This document shows, piece by piece, positions 33,710 to 41,184 of a DNA stretch of 64,000 nucleotides. How positions within the stretch are numbered: position 1 is the first letter of the stretch; the number at the start of each line of letters is the position of its first letter. The notes under the pieces were generated by a model, which did not search any database, was not told the origin of the DNA, and saw only the letters and a list, made by a program, of their open reading frames with translations. The position numbers and the translations under genes were made by a program. The DNA comes from Bryobacterales bacterium (GTDB lineage Bacteria; Acidobacteriota; Terriglobia; Bryobacterales; Bryobacteraceae), in assembly GCA_026954325.1 (NCBI GenBank), contig JAIXKK010000030.1, forward strand, positions 24,607 to 88,606. The letters are read 5' to 3'.

Positions 33710-35626
33710 TCAGACGCCGGGTGGGGGCGTTGGCTGCGCAGCGGTGTCCTTGACGATGAGCAAGGGGATGGCAAGGTCGTGCCGGACGCCGTTGATGGTC
33801 GCCCCAAAGATGATGTCCTGTATGCCTTTATGCCCATGAGCCCCCATTACGACGAGATCAGGCTGAAGCTCGCGGGCGAGGCGGACAATTTCCTGGCGCG
33901 GGTCCGTGGAATGCCGGACAACCAGATCCGACGGAATGCCTTGCGCGCGGAGATTGGCGAGGATTCCTTCGAAGTACTGCTGTCCCCGCTCCACCTCCGC
34001 GGTTTCGGCGAGGTTGCCATAGACCCGGCTGGTGACTCCCTCTTCCACGTGTAGCAACACTACCTTCGAGCCGTGCTGGCGCGCCATGGCCACGGCATGG
34101 GAGAGCGCCGCGCGGTCGCGGGCCGTGTGATCGAGGGGAACGAGGATCACCTGGTAGAGCGGCGCGGCTCCCGGCGCAACGGACTCCGGCACCGGAACTC
34201 CTCCGAGTCCGGCCGGCCGCCTTCCGAGGAGGGGTTGGAAGGAGATCCACAACAGCAGGGCCAGCAAGCCAAGAACGCAAGGAATGGTGAGTCCTAACAC
34301 GAGCGGTTTCCACCTCCCGGCGTCCACGACCCAGTCGCTGAGCGTCGTCCAGGCAAGCCAGAGATTCAGGGCCACGATAATCATCGCCGCCAGCCAACTC
34401 GCCGCCTTCACCCAGGCGCGGTTGGCGAACGTTCCCATTTTCCCTCTATCGGAAGTGAAGTGGATCAGCGGAATGACGGCGAAGGGCAACTGAAGGCTTA
34501 GGATCACCTGGCTGAGAATCAGCAGTTTCAGAGTGGCATCCTCTCCCGCGATGACGATGGTGGCCGCCGCGGGGGTGACTGCCAGGGCGCGCGTGATGAG
34601 ACGCCGCAGCCACGGACGCATGCGGAAGTTGAGGAACCCCTCCATCACGATCTGGCCCGCCAGAGTGCCCGTGAGGGTGGAAGACTGTCCGGAACAAAGC
34701 AGCGCGACGGCGAAGAGAACGCTCGCCGCCCCGGTGCCGAGCAGCGGAGCCAGCAGGAGGTGGGCCTGTTGGATCTCCTTCACTTCGATGCCTTGTTGGA
34801 AGAACACCGCCGCCGAGAGGATGAGGATGGCGGCATTGACGAACAGCGCGCCATTCAACGCCACTACGGAATCGATCAGGTTGAAGCGGCAGGCGGCGCT
34901 CTTGTCGGCTTCGCTTTTTCCGATCCTGCGGGTTTGGACGAGCGCGGAATGCAGATAGAGATTGTGAGGCATCACGGTTGCGCCCAGAATCCCGATGGCG
35001 ACGTATAGACTTCTTTGGTCCAGCCGGGGAACAAGCCCGCCGGCCATGGCGCTGAACGAGGGCTTGGCGAGGGCGATCTCGATGAGGAAGCACACGGCAA
35101 TGACGGCAATCAGGGAGAGAACAAAAGCCTCCATGACGCGAATACCCAGCCGGGTGAACCAGAGCAGAAGAAGCGTGTCGAGGGTGGTCAGCAGAACGCC
35201 GGCGAGGAGAGGAAGGCCGAAGAGGAGGTTGAGACCGATGGCGGCGCCCAGTACTTCCGCCAGATCGCACGCGGCGATAGCCACCTCGCACAGCAGCCAC
35301 AGGGCTTGCGCGACGGGTTTCGGGTAAGAGTCGCGACAGGCCTGCGCCAGATCGCGGCCGGTGACGATGCCGAGGCGGGCGCTGAGTGTTTGGAGGAGGA
35401 TGGCCATGGCGTTCGAGAGCACCAGGACCCAGAGAAGCTGATAGCCGAAGATGGCGCCACCCTCGAGATCGGTGGCCCAATTCCCTGGGTCCATGTAGCC
35501 GACGGCGACGAGGTAGGCGGGGCCGGCGAAGGCGAACATGCGGCGCCAGAGGGAAGGTTGGGAGGTGGGTACGGAGGAATGGACCTCTGGGAGGGAGTGA
35601 GGCTGGTGACCCACCAAAGGTTCCAT
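33710..35626 (-). CDS. mntH: NRAMP-family divalent metal transporter fused to a UspA domain
   Basis: A 638-residue fusion. Residues 1-470 are an NRAMP (MntH-type) transporter with about 11 helices, the metal-binding DPGN motif (residues 46-49, in YMDPGNWATD) and the transmembrane-6 motif VMPHNLYLHSALVQ; it imports Mn2+ or Fe2+ with protons. Residues about 490-630 are a universal stress protein domain: YQVILVPLDHTARDRAALSH at the start and VVMGAHGHKGIQDIIFGAT, the ATP-binding G-x2-G-x9-G-(S/T)-like signature. The fusion suggests a nucleotide-sensing cytoplasmic tail; that role is inference. A strong promoter with an overlapping palindrome lies directly upstream (35634-35666). Confidence 0.92.
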   Translation of the reverse strand: MEPLVGHQPHSLPEVHSSVPTSQPSLWRRMFAFAGPAYLVAVGYMDPGNWATDLEGGAIFGYQLLWVLVLSNAMAILLQTLSARLGIVTGRDLAQACRDSYPKPVAQALWLLCEVAIAACDLAEVLGAAIGLNLLFGLPLLAGVLLTTLDTLLLLWFTRLGIRVMEAFVLSLIAVIAVCFLIEIALAKPSFSAMAGGLVPRLDQRSLYVAIGILGATVMPHNLYLHSALVQTRRIGKSEADKSAACRFNLIDSVVALNGALFVNAAILILSAAVFFQQGIEVKEIQQAHLLLAPLLGTGAASVLFAVALLCSGQSSTLTGTLAGQIVMEGFLNFRMRPWLRRLITRALAVTPAAATIVIAGEDATLKLLILSQVILSLQLPFAVIPLIHFTSDRGKMGTFANRAWVKAASWLAAMIIVALNLWLAWTTLSDWVVDAGRWKPLVLGLTIPCVLGLLALLLWISFQPLLGRRPAGLGGVPVPESVAPGAAPLYQVILVPLDHTARDRAALSHAVAMARQHGSKVVLLHVEEGVTSRVYGNLAETAEVERGQQYFEGILANLRAQGIPSDLVVRHSTDPRQEIVRLARELQPDLVVMGAHGHKGIQDIIFGATINGVRHDLAIPLLIVKDTAAQPTPPPGV

Positions 35627-35633
35627 CCTGATG

Positions 35634-35666
35634 TTAACTATAGTTTATTGAAGCCGCCTCCGTCAA
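35634..35666 (-). promoter_or_regulatory. mntH promoter with palindromic operator over the -10
   Basis: Minus-strand TTGACG (35666-35661), an 18-base spacer and TATAGT (35642-35637). The -10 is embedded in the perfect palindrome AACTATAGTT (35636-35645), extendable to TTAACTATAGTTTA with one mismatch pair. It begins 8 bases from the mntH start, so the leader is very short. A repressor of the MntR/DtxR kind would block this promoter; the protein is not in the window. Confidence 0.65.
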
Positions 35667-35944
35667 CCTCTCTTTCGGCTTTGACCGGGCTGCTGACGAT
35701 CTGGCAGGCCACCGCCCGATGATAATACAGCACCTGCTCGACCCTAACGCCGCTCTTGCGAATCCCGGACGCGACTCTCCAGGCAGGCATCGCGGCAGCG
35801 CGCCTGTAGCCGGAGAGGACTGCGATGCCGTCCGCGGCCGCCACGATGCGGCCCCGCACGCGGCCTTCGTCAAAGACCGTGTTGCGCTTGACTTTCTGAA
35901 CATCAACAGCAAGATCGGACAGATGCAAGCTGCCAACCACCCGT
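35667..35944. other. stretch without a convincing gene
   Basis: A 120-codon minus-strand frame (35634-36000) covers it, but its 3' end lies in the mntH promoter, its 5' end lies in the transposase relic, and its protein matches no family I know. I do not call it a gene. Confidence 0.4.
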
Positions 35945-36161
35945 GGATGGTTTAGCGTGGGAGTGGAGCACGACACGGCCGCCTTCGCCGTGCGGAGCAT
36001 CCGGCGGTGGTGGGAGTCGATGGGGCGCGCAACCTATTCTGGGCCACGAAACTGTTGATCACGGGGGACTCGGGAGCCGGCCGAAAACTGGCCGGCGAAA
36101 CCGGATTGAAGATCCCGGTATGCCCGGGACCAGCAAATGGAACAAGATTGAACACAAACTC
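35945..36161 (+). mobile_element. relic of an ISAzo13-type transposase
   Basis: A piece of the DDE transposase of ISAzo13 family: GWFSVGVEHDTAAFAVRSIR and RWWESMG in one frame, LLITGDSGAG then LAGETGLKIPVC in a second, and PGTSKWNKIEHKL in a third. The order is that of the family, which has VGVDHDTAxFAV, LLITADGGGSN and PGTSKWNKIEHR. At least two frameshifts and a missing segment (between GDSGAG and LAGETG) make it dead. No terminal inverted repeats were found. Confidence 0.8.
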
Positions 36162-36525
36162 CCTATGGAGACTCTGGAGGTTGCGGAACTCGGCAATCTC
36201 GCGCTGTGCTTTACGCACCGCCGCCTGATTGGGTAAGGATTCAGTGACGGTCTTGCCTCCACCTTGTAAGTGAGACGAGGATTTGGACCGTGGCCCGGAT
36301 CATTGGAGCGGTGGCGGTGGCAAGTGGGCTTACCGCACCGGCCCGAAGTGGGAGTGATGGACCCAGGGCGCGGGCCGCTGTTGAAGCGAGTCGAGGGATG
36401 TAGTGGTTGGGATGTAGTGGTTGGGATGGAGGAGCCTCCTTTCCTAGCGTACGCACGGATTCATGGGTCAAAAAAGGGCCGCGGGGTTAGGGGAATTCGG
36501 CTACGATAGACTGTTCAGGGCGTTT
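36162..36525. other. non-coding stretch with a short tandem repeat
   Basis: No gene. It includes a 14-bp unit GGATGTAGTGGTTG repeated 2.4 times (36396-36428). A purine-rich region and TACGAT near 36502 precede the adenylate kinase gene. Confidence 0.5.
36396..36428 (+). repeat. 14-bp tandem repeat, 2.4 copies
   Basis: GGATGTAGTGGTTG at 36396-36409 and 36410-36423, followed by GGATG. Lies between the transposase relic and the kinase gene. Confidence 0.8.
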
Positions 36526-37131
36526 ATGCACCATTACATCGTCTTCGGCCCCCAGGGATCGGGCAAAGGGACACAAAGCAGGCTACTGTGCGACGACTTT
36601 GACTTCGTGCACATCTCCATCGGCGACATCTTCCGCTGGAACGTTGCCCACCACACCAAACTGGCCGCGCGCATCAGGCGCATCACCGACGCGGGTCTGC
36701 TGGTGCCGGACGAGATTGTGGAGGAGGTGGTGAGCAAGCGCCTTCAGGAGCACGATTGGAACTACGGCTTCGTGCTCGACGGTTTTCCGCGCACGCTGCG
36801 CCAGGCCGAGTACCTGTTCGAAAACTGGAACATGGACCGCGTCATCTACCTCGACATCCCGGACGATGTGGTCTTCGAGCGCGTCATGCTGCGCGCCAAG
36901 GTCGGCGAAGGCAGCGGCTTCACCAAGCGGGTGGATGACAATCCCGATGCTCTAAAAGTCCGTCTCACCGAGTATTACGACAAGACGAAGCCCCTGCTGG
37001 AACTCTACCGTAAGAAAGGGATCCTGCTGACCATCGACGCCACACGCGGCATTGACGAAATCTATCAGGATGTCTGCAACCGTCTGGGACTGGTGGCGCC
37101 TGTGCGCAACGCCGTCACGGCGCCTTCCTAG
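36526..37131 (+). CDS. adenylate kinase-family nucleotide kinase, short-lid form
   Basis: A 201-residue nucleoside monophosphate kinase (ADP formation from AMP and ATP in the family). The P-loop is GPQGSGKGTQ (residues 8-17); the NMP site includes ISIGDIFRWNV and LVPDEIVEEVV; FVLDGFPRTLRQAE is present, and TKRVDDNPDALKVRLTEY. The lid is only about 12 residues (AKVGEGSGF) and has no CxxC zinc site, unlike the long-lid bacterial Adk, so it may be a second kinase with a different role. ATG 36526 chosen because the P-loop position then matches the family. It overlaps the stop of a small convergent gene by CTAG. Confidence 0.85.
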   Translation: MHHYIVFGPQGSGKGTQSRLLCDDFDFVHISIGDIFRWNVAHHTKLAARIRRITDAGLLVPDEIVEEVVSKRLQEHDWNYGFVLDGFPRTLRQAEYLFENWNMDRVIYLDIPDDVVFERVMLRAKVGEGSGFTKRVDDNPDALKVRLTEYYDKTKPLLELYRKKGILLTIDATRGIDEIYQDVCNRLGLVAPVRNAVTAPS

Positions 37132-37262
37132 CGCACGGCGAACCCGATAGGCGCCGGCCCGTCAGTGCCTGCTGCCTGCCGGGTGACAGATGCCGCATCC
37201 AAAGCCGCCAGCACCCCTCCCGCCAGCAGCAACACTACCGTGAGCTTCTGTTTCCATTTCAT
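37128..37262 (-). CDS. 44-residue exported or membrane peptide
   Basis: A short gene of 44 codons: MKWKQKLTVVLLLAGGVLAA followed by a hydrophilic tail rich in Ala, Thr and Gly-Pro (RQAAGTDGPAPIGFAV). The start is a typical signal peptide or lipoprotein-like helix, without a lipobox Cys. GGGAGC lies 8-9 bases before the ATG. Its stop TAG (37128-37130) shares the palindrome CTAG with the stop of the adenylate kinase gene on the other strand. No family recognised. Similar length to many small acidobacterial envelope peptides, but that comparison is only impressionistic. Confidence 0.55.
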   Translation of the reverse strand: MKWKQKLTVVLLLAGGVLAALDAASVTRQAAGTDGPAPIGFAVR

Positions 37263-37392
37263 TGTGTTTTTGCTCCCTTACCGGAGAAGGCGCATTTGCG
37301 CGCAAAATCAGATCACACGCTGTTCTTTTCGCTCAACGGAGAGGCCGCCTGAGAGAGTGACAGTTTTGTAGCGCTTCGCACGCCGAGTGTTC

Positions 37393-37398
37393 TAAAAT
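37393..37398 (+). promoter_or_regulatory. -10 box TAAAAT of the tRNA gene
   Basis: TAAAAT, 17 bases before the tRNA 5' end. No good -35 was found at the usual distance. Confidence 0.4.
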
Positions 37399-37415
37399 GA
37401 AGAATTCCGCCGCAA

Positions 37416-37492
37416 GGGCGCGTAGCTCAGTTGGTTAGAGCGCCTGCTTCACACGCAGGAGGTCACAGGTTCGAGTCCTGTCGCGCCCACCA
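37416..37492 (+). tRNA. tRNA-Val (anticodon CAC)
   Basis: Cloverleaf: acceptor stem GGGCGCG (37416-37422) against CGCGCCC, D arm with AGCTCAGTTGGTTAGAGC, anticodon stem CCTGC/GCAGG with loop TTCACAC (anticodon CAC), T arm CACAGGTTCGAGTCCTGTC, discriminator A, and encoded CCA (37490-37492). TTTTTT follows at 37497-37502 and probably ends transcription. Confidence 0.97.
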
Positions 37493-37829
37493 TTCGTTTT
37501 TTCCGCAACATACAACGTCCGGTCTGTCATCCAGCCCTGCATATGGAGGGCTCGAACCGGACCCGGGATTCTTATCTGTCCGTCAGATCTATCTCCTCTT
37601 TTCTGGCCAGGAGTTCCAGGGCAGTCGTTTTCAGACAATTCCAGATTCAGAACTCCCACAGTAGCCAGGCCCGCGGTGAGTGATGCGGCCGCCAGTGGTA
37701 TCAATTGCGCAGGCCTCTGTAGATGAAAAGGGGGGCGGACGAGTGTGGGAAGTGTATATTGAATAAGAGGGTTTGCGAACTTGTAACATCCGGCTTTAAG
37801 AAGTTCTGAGATTAGCCTGATGTCGTCCT
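37493..37829. other. non-coding stretch
   Basis: I see no gene; all frames are interrupted or lack coding character. A T6 run sits just after the tRNA. The last 60 bases before the DUF309 gene are AT-rich and may hold its promoter. Confidence 0.5.
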
Positions 37830-38180
37830 ATGCTATCCGATCCTCAGACGCTGTTCGAGCAGGGCATCTCCCTCTTCAACCGCCGCGAGTTCTTCCGCTG
37901 CCACGAAGTCCTCGAGGAACTCTGGACGCCCGCCGCCGAACCGGATCGCACATTCCTCCAAAGCCTCATCCACCTCGCCGTCGCCTTCCACCACCACCAG
38001 CGCCAAAACCCCCTCGGAGCCACCCGCCAGCTCCACAAGGGCCTCCGCAAACTCAAGTCCTACCTGCCCGCCTGCCGCGGCATTCGCACGGACCTCCTCC
38101 TGCGCGATGGCGCCCGCTGTTTGGCTATCATCGAATCGGGTGGAACCATTGACCACTTCCCCGCAATCATACGCCTCTGA
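37830..38180 (+). CDS. DUF309 domain protein
   Basis: A 116-residue helical protein of the DUF309 family. The family signature is near the start: GISLFNRREFFRCHEVLEEL followed by W, with E/D and H residues in FNxxxFFxCHExxE, then LQSLIHLAVAFHHHQRQNPLG. The family resembles a metal-binding four-helix fold; no reaction is known. It overlaps the next gene, which probably starts at 38140 or 38149, so they are likely one transcript. Confidence 0.85.
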   Translation: MLSDPQTLFEQGISLFNRREFFRCHEVLEELWTPAAEPDRTFLQSLIHLAVAFHHHQRQNPLGATRQLHKGLRKLKSYLPACRGIRTDLLLRDGARCLAIIESGGTIDHFPAIIRL

Positions 38181-38922
38181 CGTCACCATTCCCATCCCGG
38201 GGGGCGAATTTCTCATGGGCCAGGACGACGGCCGCGATGACGAGCGCCCCGTCCACCTTGTCCGCGTCTCCCCCTTTGCCCTCGCTCCCACTCAAGTCAC
38301 CAACGCGCAATACGACCGCTTCTGCGCCGCCACCGGACATCCCCCCGCCAGGTTCCGTTCCACCCCATCCTTTGACCACCCCGATCAACCCGTCACCGGC
38401 ACAAGCTGGTTCGACGCCGTTGCCTACTGCCGCTGGCTCAGTCAACTCACTGGAAAGGCCTTCCGCCTCCCCACCGAAGCCGAATGGGAGTGGGCCGCCC
38501 GCGGAGGCCTCGAAAATCCCCTCTATCCGTGGGGAGACTCACCCGTCACGGAACGCCCCCGCTACCATTCCCGCTGGCGCTCCGGTCCCGAACCCGTCGC
38601 CACTTCCCTCCCCAACGCCTACGCCCTCTTCGACATGTGCGAGAACGTCCATGAATGGTGCGCCGATTGGTACGACCCCCTCTACTACGCCGCCTCGCCC
38701 TCCCTCGATCCCCAAGGCCCGCCCGCCGGAGCCCGCCGCGCCTCCCGCGGCGGAGCCTGGCGCCACCACATTAAAATCTCCCGCTGCGCCGCCCGCAGCA
38801 GCATCCCCCCTCAATTCCAATACGCCGACTACGGCTTCCGCATCGCTGAAAAGCTGAAAGCTATCACTAACCCGCCGGCTTCCTCGCCACCGCCACAATC
38901 GACACCCCCACCGGCAAATTGA
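38140..38922 (+). CDS. formylglycine-generating enzyme (FGE/SUMF1)-type protein
   Basis: About 260 residues of the FGE-sulfatase domain (C-type-lectin fold). Blocks: IPGGEFLMGQDDGRDDERPV, PTQVTNAQYDRFCAATGH, PVTGTSWFDAVAYCRWLS, FRLPTEAEWEWAARGG, YPWGD, CENVHEWCADWYD, ASRGGAWRHH and CAARSSIPPQFQYADYGFRI. Some members oxidise a sulfatase Cys to formylglycine; others act in ergothioneine synthesis or have lost activity. Start is uncertain, GTG 38140 or TTG 38149, both inside the DUF309 gene; no ATG suits. The paired catalytic Cys are not clearly identifiable here, and no sulfatase gene is nearby, so the exact activity is open. It converges and overlaps the methyltransferase gene by 56 bases. Confidence 0.85.
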   Translation: MEPLTTSPQSYASDVTIPIPGGEFLMGQDDGRDDERPVHLVRVSPFALAPTQVTNAQYDRFCAATGHPPARFRSTPSFDHPDQPVTGTSWFDAVAYCRWLSQLTGKAFRLPTEAEWEWAARGGLENPLYPWGDSPVTERPRYHSRWRSGPEPVATSLPNAYALFDMCENVHEWCADWYDPLYYAASPSLDPQGPPAGARRASRGGAWRHHIKISRCAARSSIPPQFQYADYGFRIAEKLKAITNPPASSPPPQSTPPPAN

Positions 38923-39607
38923 TCTTCCGGCAAACCACCCGCTCCACATCCAGAATCCCTTCAATCAGCCGGTTCATCCACCGCGGCAGAATCACGTGCG
39001 ACGTCTTCGGCTCCACGTTCTTCTTCACCATCCCCTGCCATACCCGCATCACCAGAATCGGCAGAAACAGCGCCGTGATGAAGTAGGTGGACCGCACCGT
39101 CTCGAATCCCGCCACCGATAGCTTGTTCCTCAGCTCCCACATCGTGTATCGCCGCCGGTGATGCAAGGCTTCATCGTGCTCGCTCCACAGAAACCCGAAC
39201 GCCGGTACCGTCGCCAGCAGAATCCCCCCCGGCTTCAACACCCGCAGAATCTCCCGCATCGCCTCCACATCGCGATCCACGTGCTCCAACACGTCAAGCG
39301 CCGTCACCACGTCCAGACTCTCCGTCCGCAGCCCCATCTGTTCACTCAAACTCGCCACCGTATGCCGCAAGCCCCGTGTCCGGCAGAATTGCAGCGCCCG
39401 CTCGGAAGCATCCGCCAGCAGCACCGTGCCGAGGCCTTCCAGCGCCCTCGCATTCGCCCCCGTGCCGCACCCGATGTCCAGCAGCACCCGCCCCGCGCCG
39501 TTTCCGCAAGCCCGCTCCAGCATCTCCTTCACTAACCGCCGCCGCGCCACATACCACCAGTAGCTCTCTTCCAGTTCGTACAGTGTCTGATACTCGTGCG
39601 GTTCCAA
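38867..39607 (-). CDS. SAM-dependent methyltransferase (class I)
   Basis: A 246-residue class I methyltransferase. Motif I is VLLDIGCGTGANARALE, motif II is VVTALDVLEHVDRDVEAM, and motif III LRVLKPGGILLATVPAFG; HDEALHHRRRYTMWELRNKL follows. It begins at TTG 39607 (no ATG suits; GAGAGGGTAAAGGGG lies just upstream) and follows the glycosyltransferase gene by 14 bases, suggesting it works on a cell-envelope glycan or lipid. Substrate unknown. Confidence 0.88.
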   Translation of the reverse strand: MEPHEYQTLYELEESYWWYVARRRLVKEMLERACGNGAGRVLLDIGCGTGANARALEGLGTVLLADASERALQFCRTRGLRHTVASLSEQMGLRTESLDVVTALDVLEHVDRDVEAMREILRVLKPGGILLATVPAFGFLWSEHDEALHHRRRYTMWELRNKLSVAGFETVRSTYFITALFLPILVMRVWQGMVKKNVEPKTSHVILPRWMNRLIEGILDVERVVCRKINLPVGVSIVAVARKPAG

Positions 39608-39621
39608 ACCCCTTTACCCTC

Positions 39622-41184
39622 TCAGTTGGACAACTGGAATACAGAGGTCCGGCGGCCAAACCAGTGCAGATTGGGTGTCCTGATGCCGGGGTAAGTAGCC
39701 GCCAGTTGCCTCGCCAGATTGTCCCAGCCGTAGTCGAACACCCACATCTCCTCCGGCCTCAGCCGATACCGCCTCGGCAGTTCATTGAATGTCGAAACCA
39801 GATCCTTGGCGTCCATCTCCCATGACGAAGACATGCTGACGACGCGATATCCCTCATACCGGAACTCCACCAACCCCGGCCCGCGCCCGTGGTACGGACT
39901 GTAAACCTCGCGCCCCAGATAGTAGCCAAGCTCGATCAGGCTGACGTGGTCCGCGAAGATCGTCGCCCCCTTCGGCAAGCTCCGAACATACCCCATCGCG
40001 TTCTCCATCCGGGCAATCGTCTCATCCTCCCCGGGGATGTACCACGCATTGCGGTAGGCGAACACCATCCACGGCGGAACCAGCGCCGCCGCCAGCGCCG
40101 CCACCACCCACAACCGCTTGCCTGCAATCAGCGCCAACCCATAACCCGCGCCCGCCGCCAGAAAGGGAAGAAAGATCGCCGAATGTCTCGATGCCCCGTA
40201 TGGATACAGCCTCATCATCCCCAGCAGACACCCAAGCACTGGAGGCAGCCCCAGCAGCAGGCAGACCCACCGCGAGTGCGGAACCGCCTTATCCCGCCCG
40301 CTCCCGAGCCACGCCAGCCCCGCCCCATATAGCACTACGGCCGCCGCCGCCACCCAGTGCATCCCGAATAAATACTCGAACACCGCCATGCTCTGCCGCG
40401 CCGCGAACGCCGCCGGATTGTCCGGAGCCCCCCAGTAATAGCTGTCCTTCAGAAACCCGTGCAGCGCCGCCTCCGTGCCGCTCCCCAGCAATGCTCCGAG
40501 ATGCGTCGCGTAGAGCCACGCATAGATCGCCAGCGCCCCCGCTTGATACCACAGCCACTGCCGCACCAGTCGCCTCTCGAGATGCCCCCGCGGCGCTCTC
40601 ATTCCCACGTACACCCCCAACACCGCGCACATCCACGCCGCCGAGTAGTTCGTCAAAATCGCCACGTACAGCGCCCCCATCGCTACCGCCATCCACTTCC
40701 CCGATTGTTCCGTGAACACTCTCTCCAGCCCGTACATTGTCACGGCCACGCTGGCCAGCAGCAGCGCATAGTTCCGCACTTCATAGCCAAGCGAGACCGT
40801 TCCCGGCGAAAACGCCAGCACCGCCAGCGCGCCCATCGCCGCCGCCACGCCCAGCACCCGCCTCATCCACAGATACGTCACGCCCAGAAACACCGTCCCG
40901 AAGATCAGCGCCGGAAGCCGCAACGCCAGTTCGCTGTTCCCGAACAGCAGCACGAAATGCAGCAGAAACACGTACAGCGGCGGGTAGGCGTGAATGGGAT
41001 TCACCGTCTCCAGCCGCACATCCCACAGCGTCGGCTGGTGCGCGAACAGAAAATGAAATCCCTCGTCCGGATTCAAATGATACGTCACCGCGTAGTGCGC
41101 CCGAATCGCCAGTGAGGCCGCGATCATCCCTCCCGCCAGCCACGCATCCACCGTGTTCCTGGCCCCGGTCTTCACCCCGGTCAC
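39622..41184 (-). CDS. membrane glycosyltransferase, GT39/PMT_2-like
   Basis: A 520-residue protein with about 11 membrane helices and the GT-C family features: an Asp-Glu motif in the first periplasmic loop (YHLNPDEGFHFLFAHQP) and WLYATHLGALLG-like helices, as in ArnT and dolichyl-phosphate mannosyltransferase relatives. It would move a sugar from a polyprenyl phosphate donor to an acceptor outside the inner membrane. The start is GTG 41184, sharing TG with the upstream TGA (GTGA), so it is coupled to the SLH-domain gene. It is a good candidate to glycosylate that exported protein or an envelope polymer; inference. Confidence 0.82.
   Translation of the reverse strand: MTGVKTGARNTVDAWLAGGMIAASLAIRAHYAVTYHLNPDEGFHFLFAHQPTLWDVRLETVNPIHAYPPLYVFLLHFVLLFGNSELALRLPALIFGTVFLGVTYLWMRRVLGVAAAMGALAVLAFSPGTVSLGYEVRNYALLLASVAVTMYGLERVFTEQSGKWMAVAMGALYVAILTNYSAAWMCAVLGVYVGMRAPRGHLERRLVRQWLWYQAGALAIYAWLYATHLGALLGSGTEAALHGFLKDSYYWGAPDNPAAFAARQSMAVFEYLFGMHWVAAAAVVLYGAGLAWLGSGRDKAVPHSRWVCLLLGLPPVLGCLLGMMRLYPYGASRHSAIFLPFLAAGAGYGLALIAGKRLWVVAALAAALVPPWMVFAYRNAWYIPGEDETIARMENAMGYVRSLPKGATIFADHVSLIELGYYLGREVYSPYHGRGPGLVEFRYEGYRVVSMSSSWEMDAKDLVSTFNELPRRYRLRPEEMWVFDYGWDNLARQLAATYPGIRTPNLHWFGRRTSVFQLSN

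Noticed and set aside
35634..36000. A 120-codon minus-strand ORF upstream of mntH
   Set aside because: Its end lies in the mntH promoter and palindrome, its beginning lies in the transposase relic on the other strand, and it matches no family I know.
37435..37704. ORF overlapping the tRNA gene
   Set aside because: It includes tRNA sequence in antisense and has no coding character.
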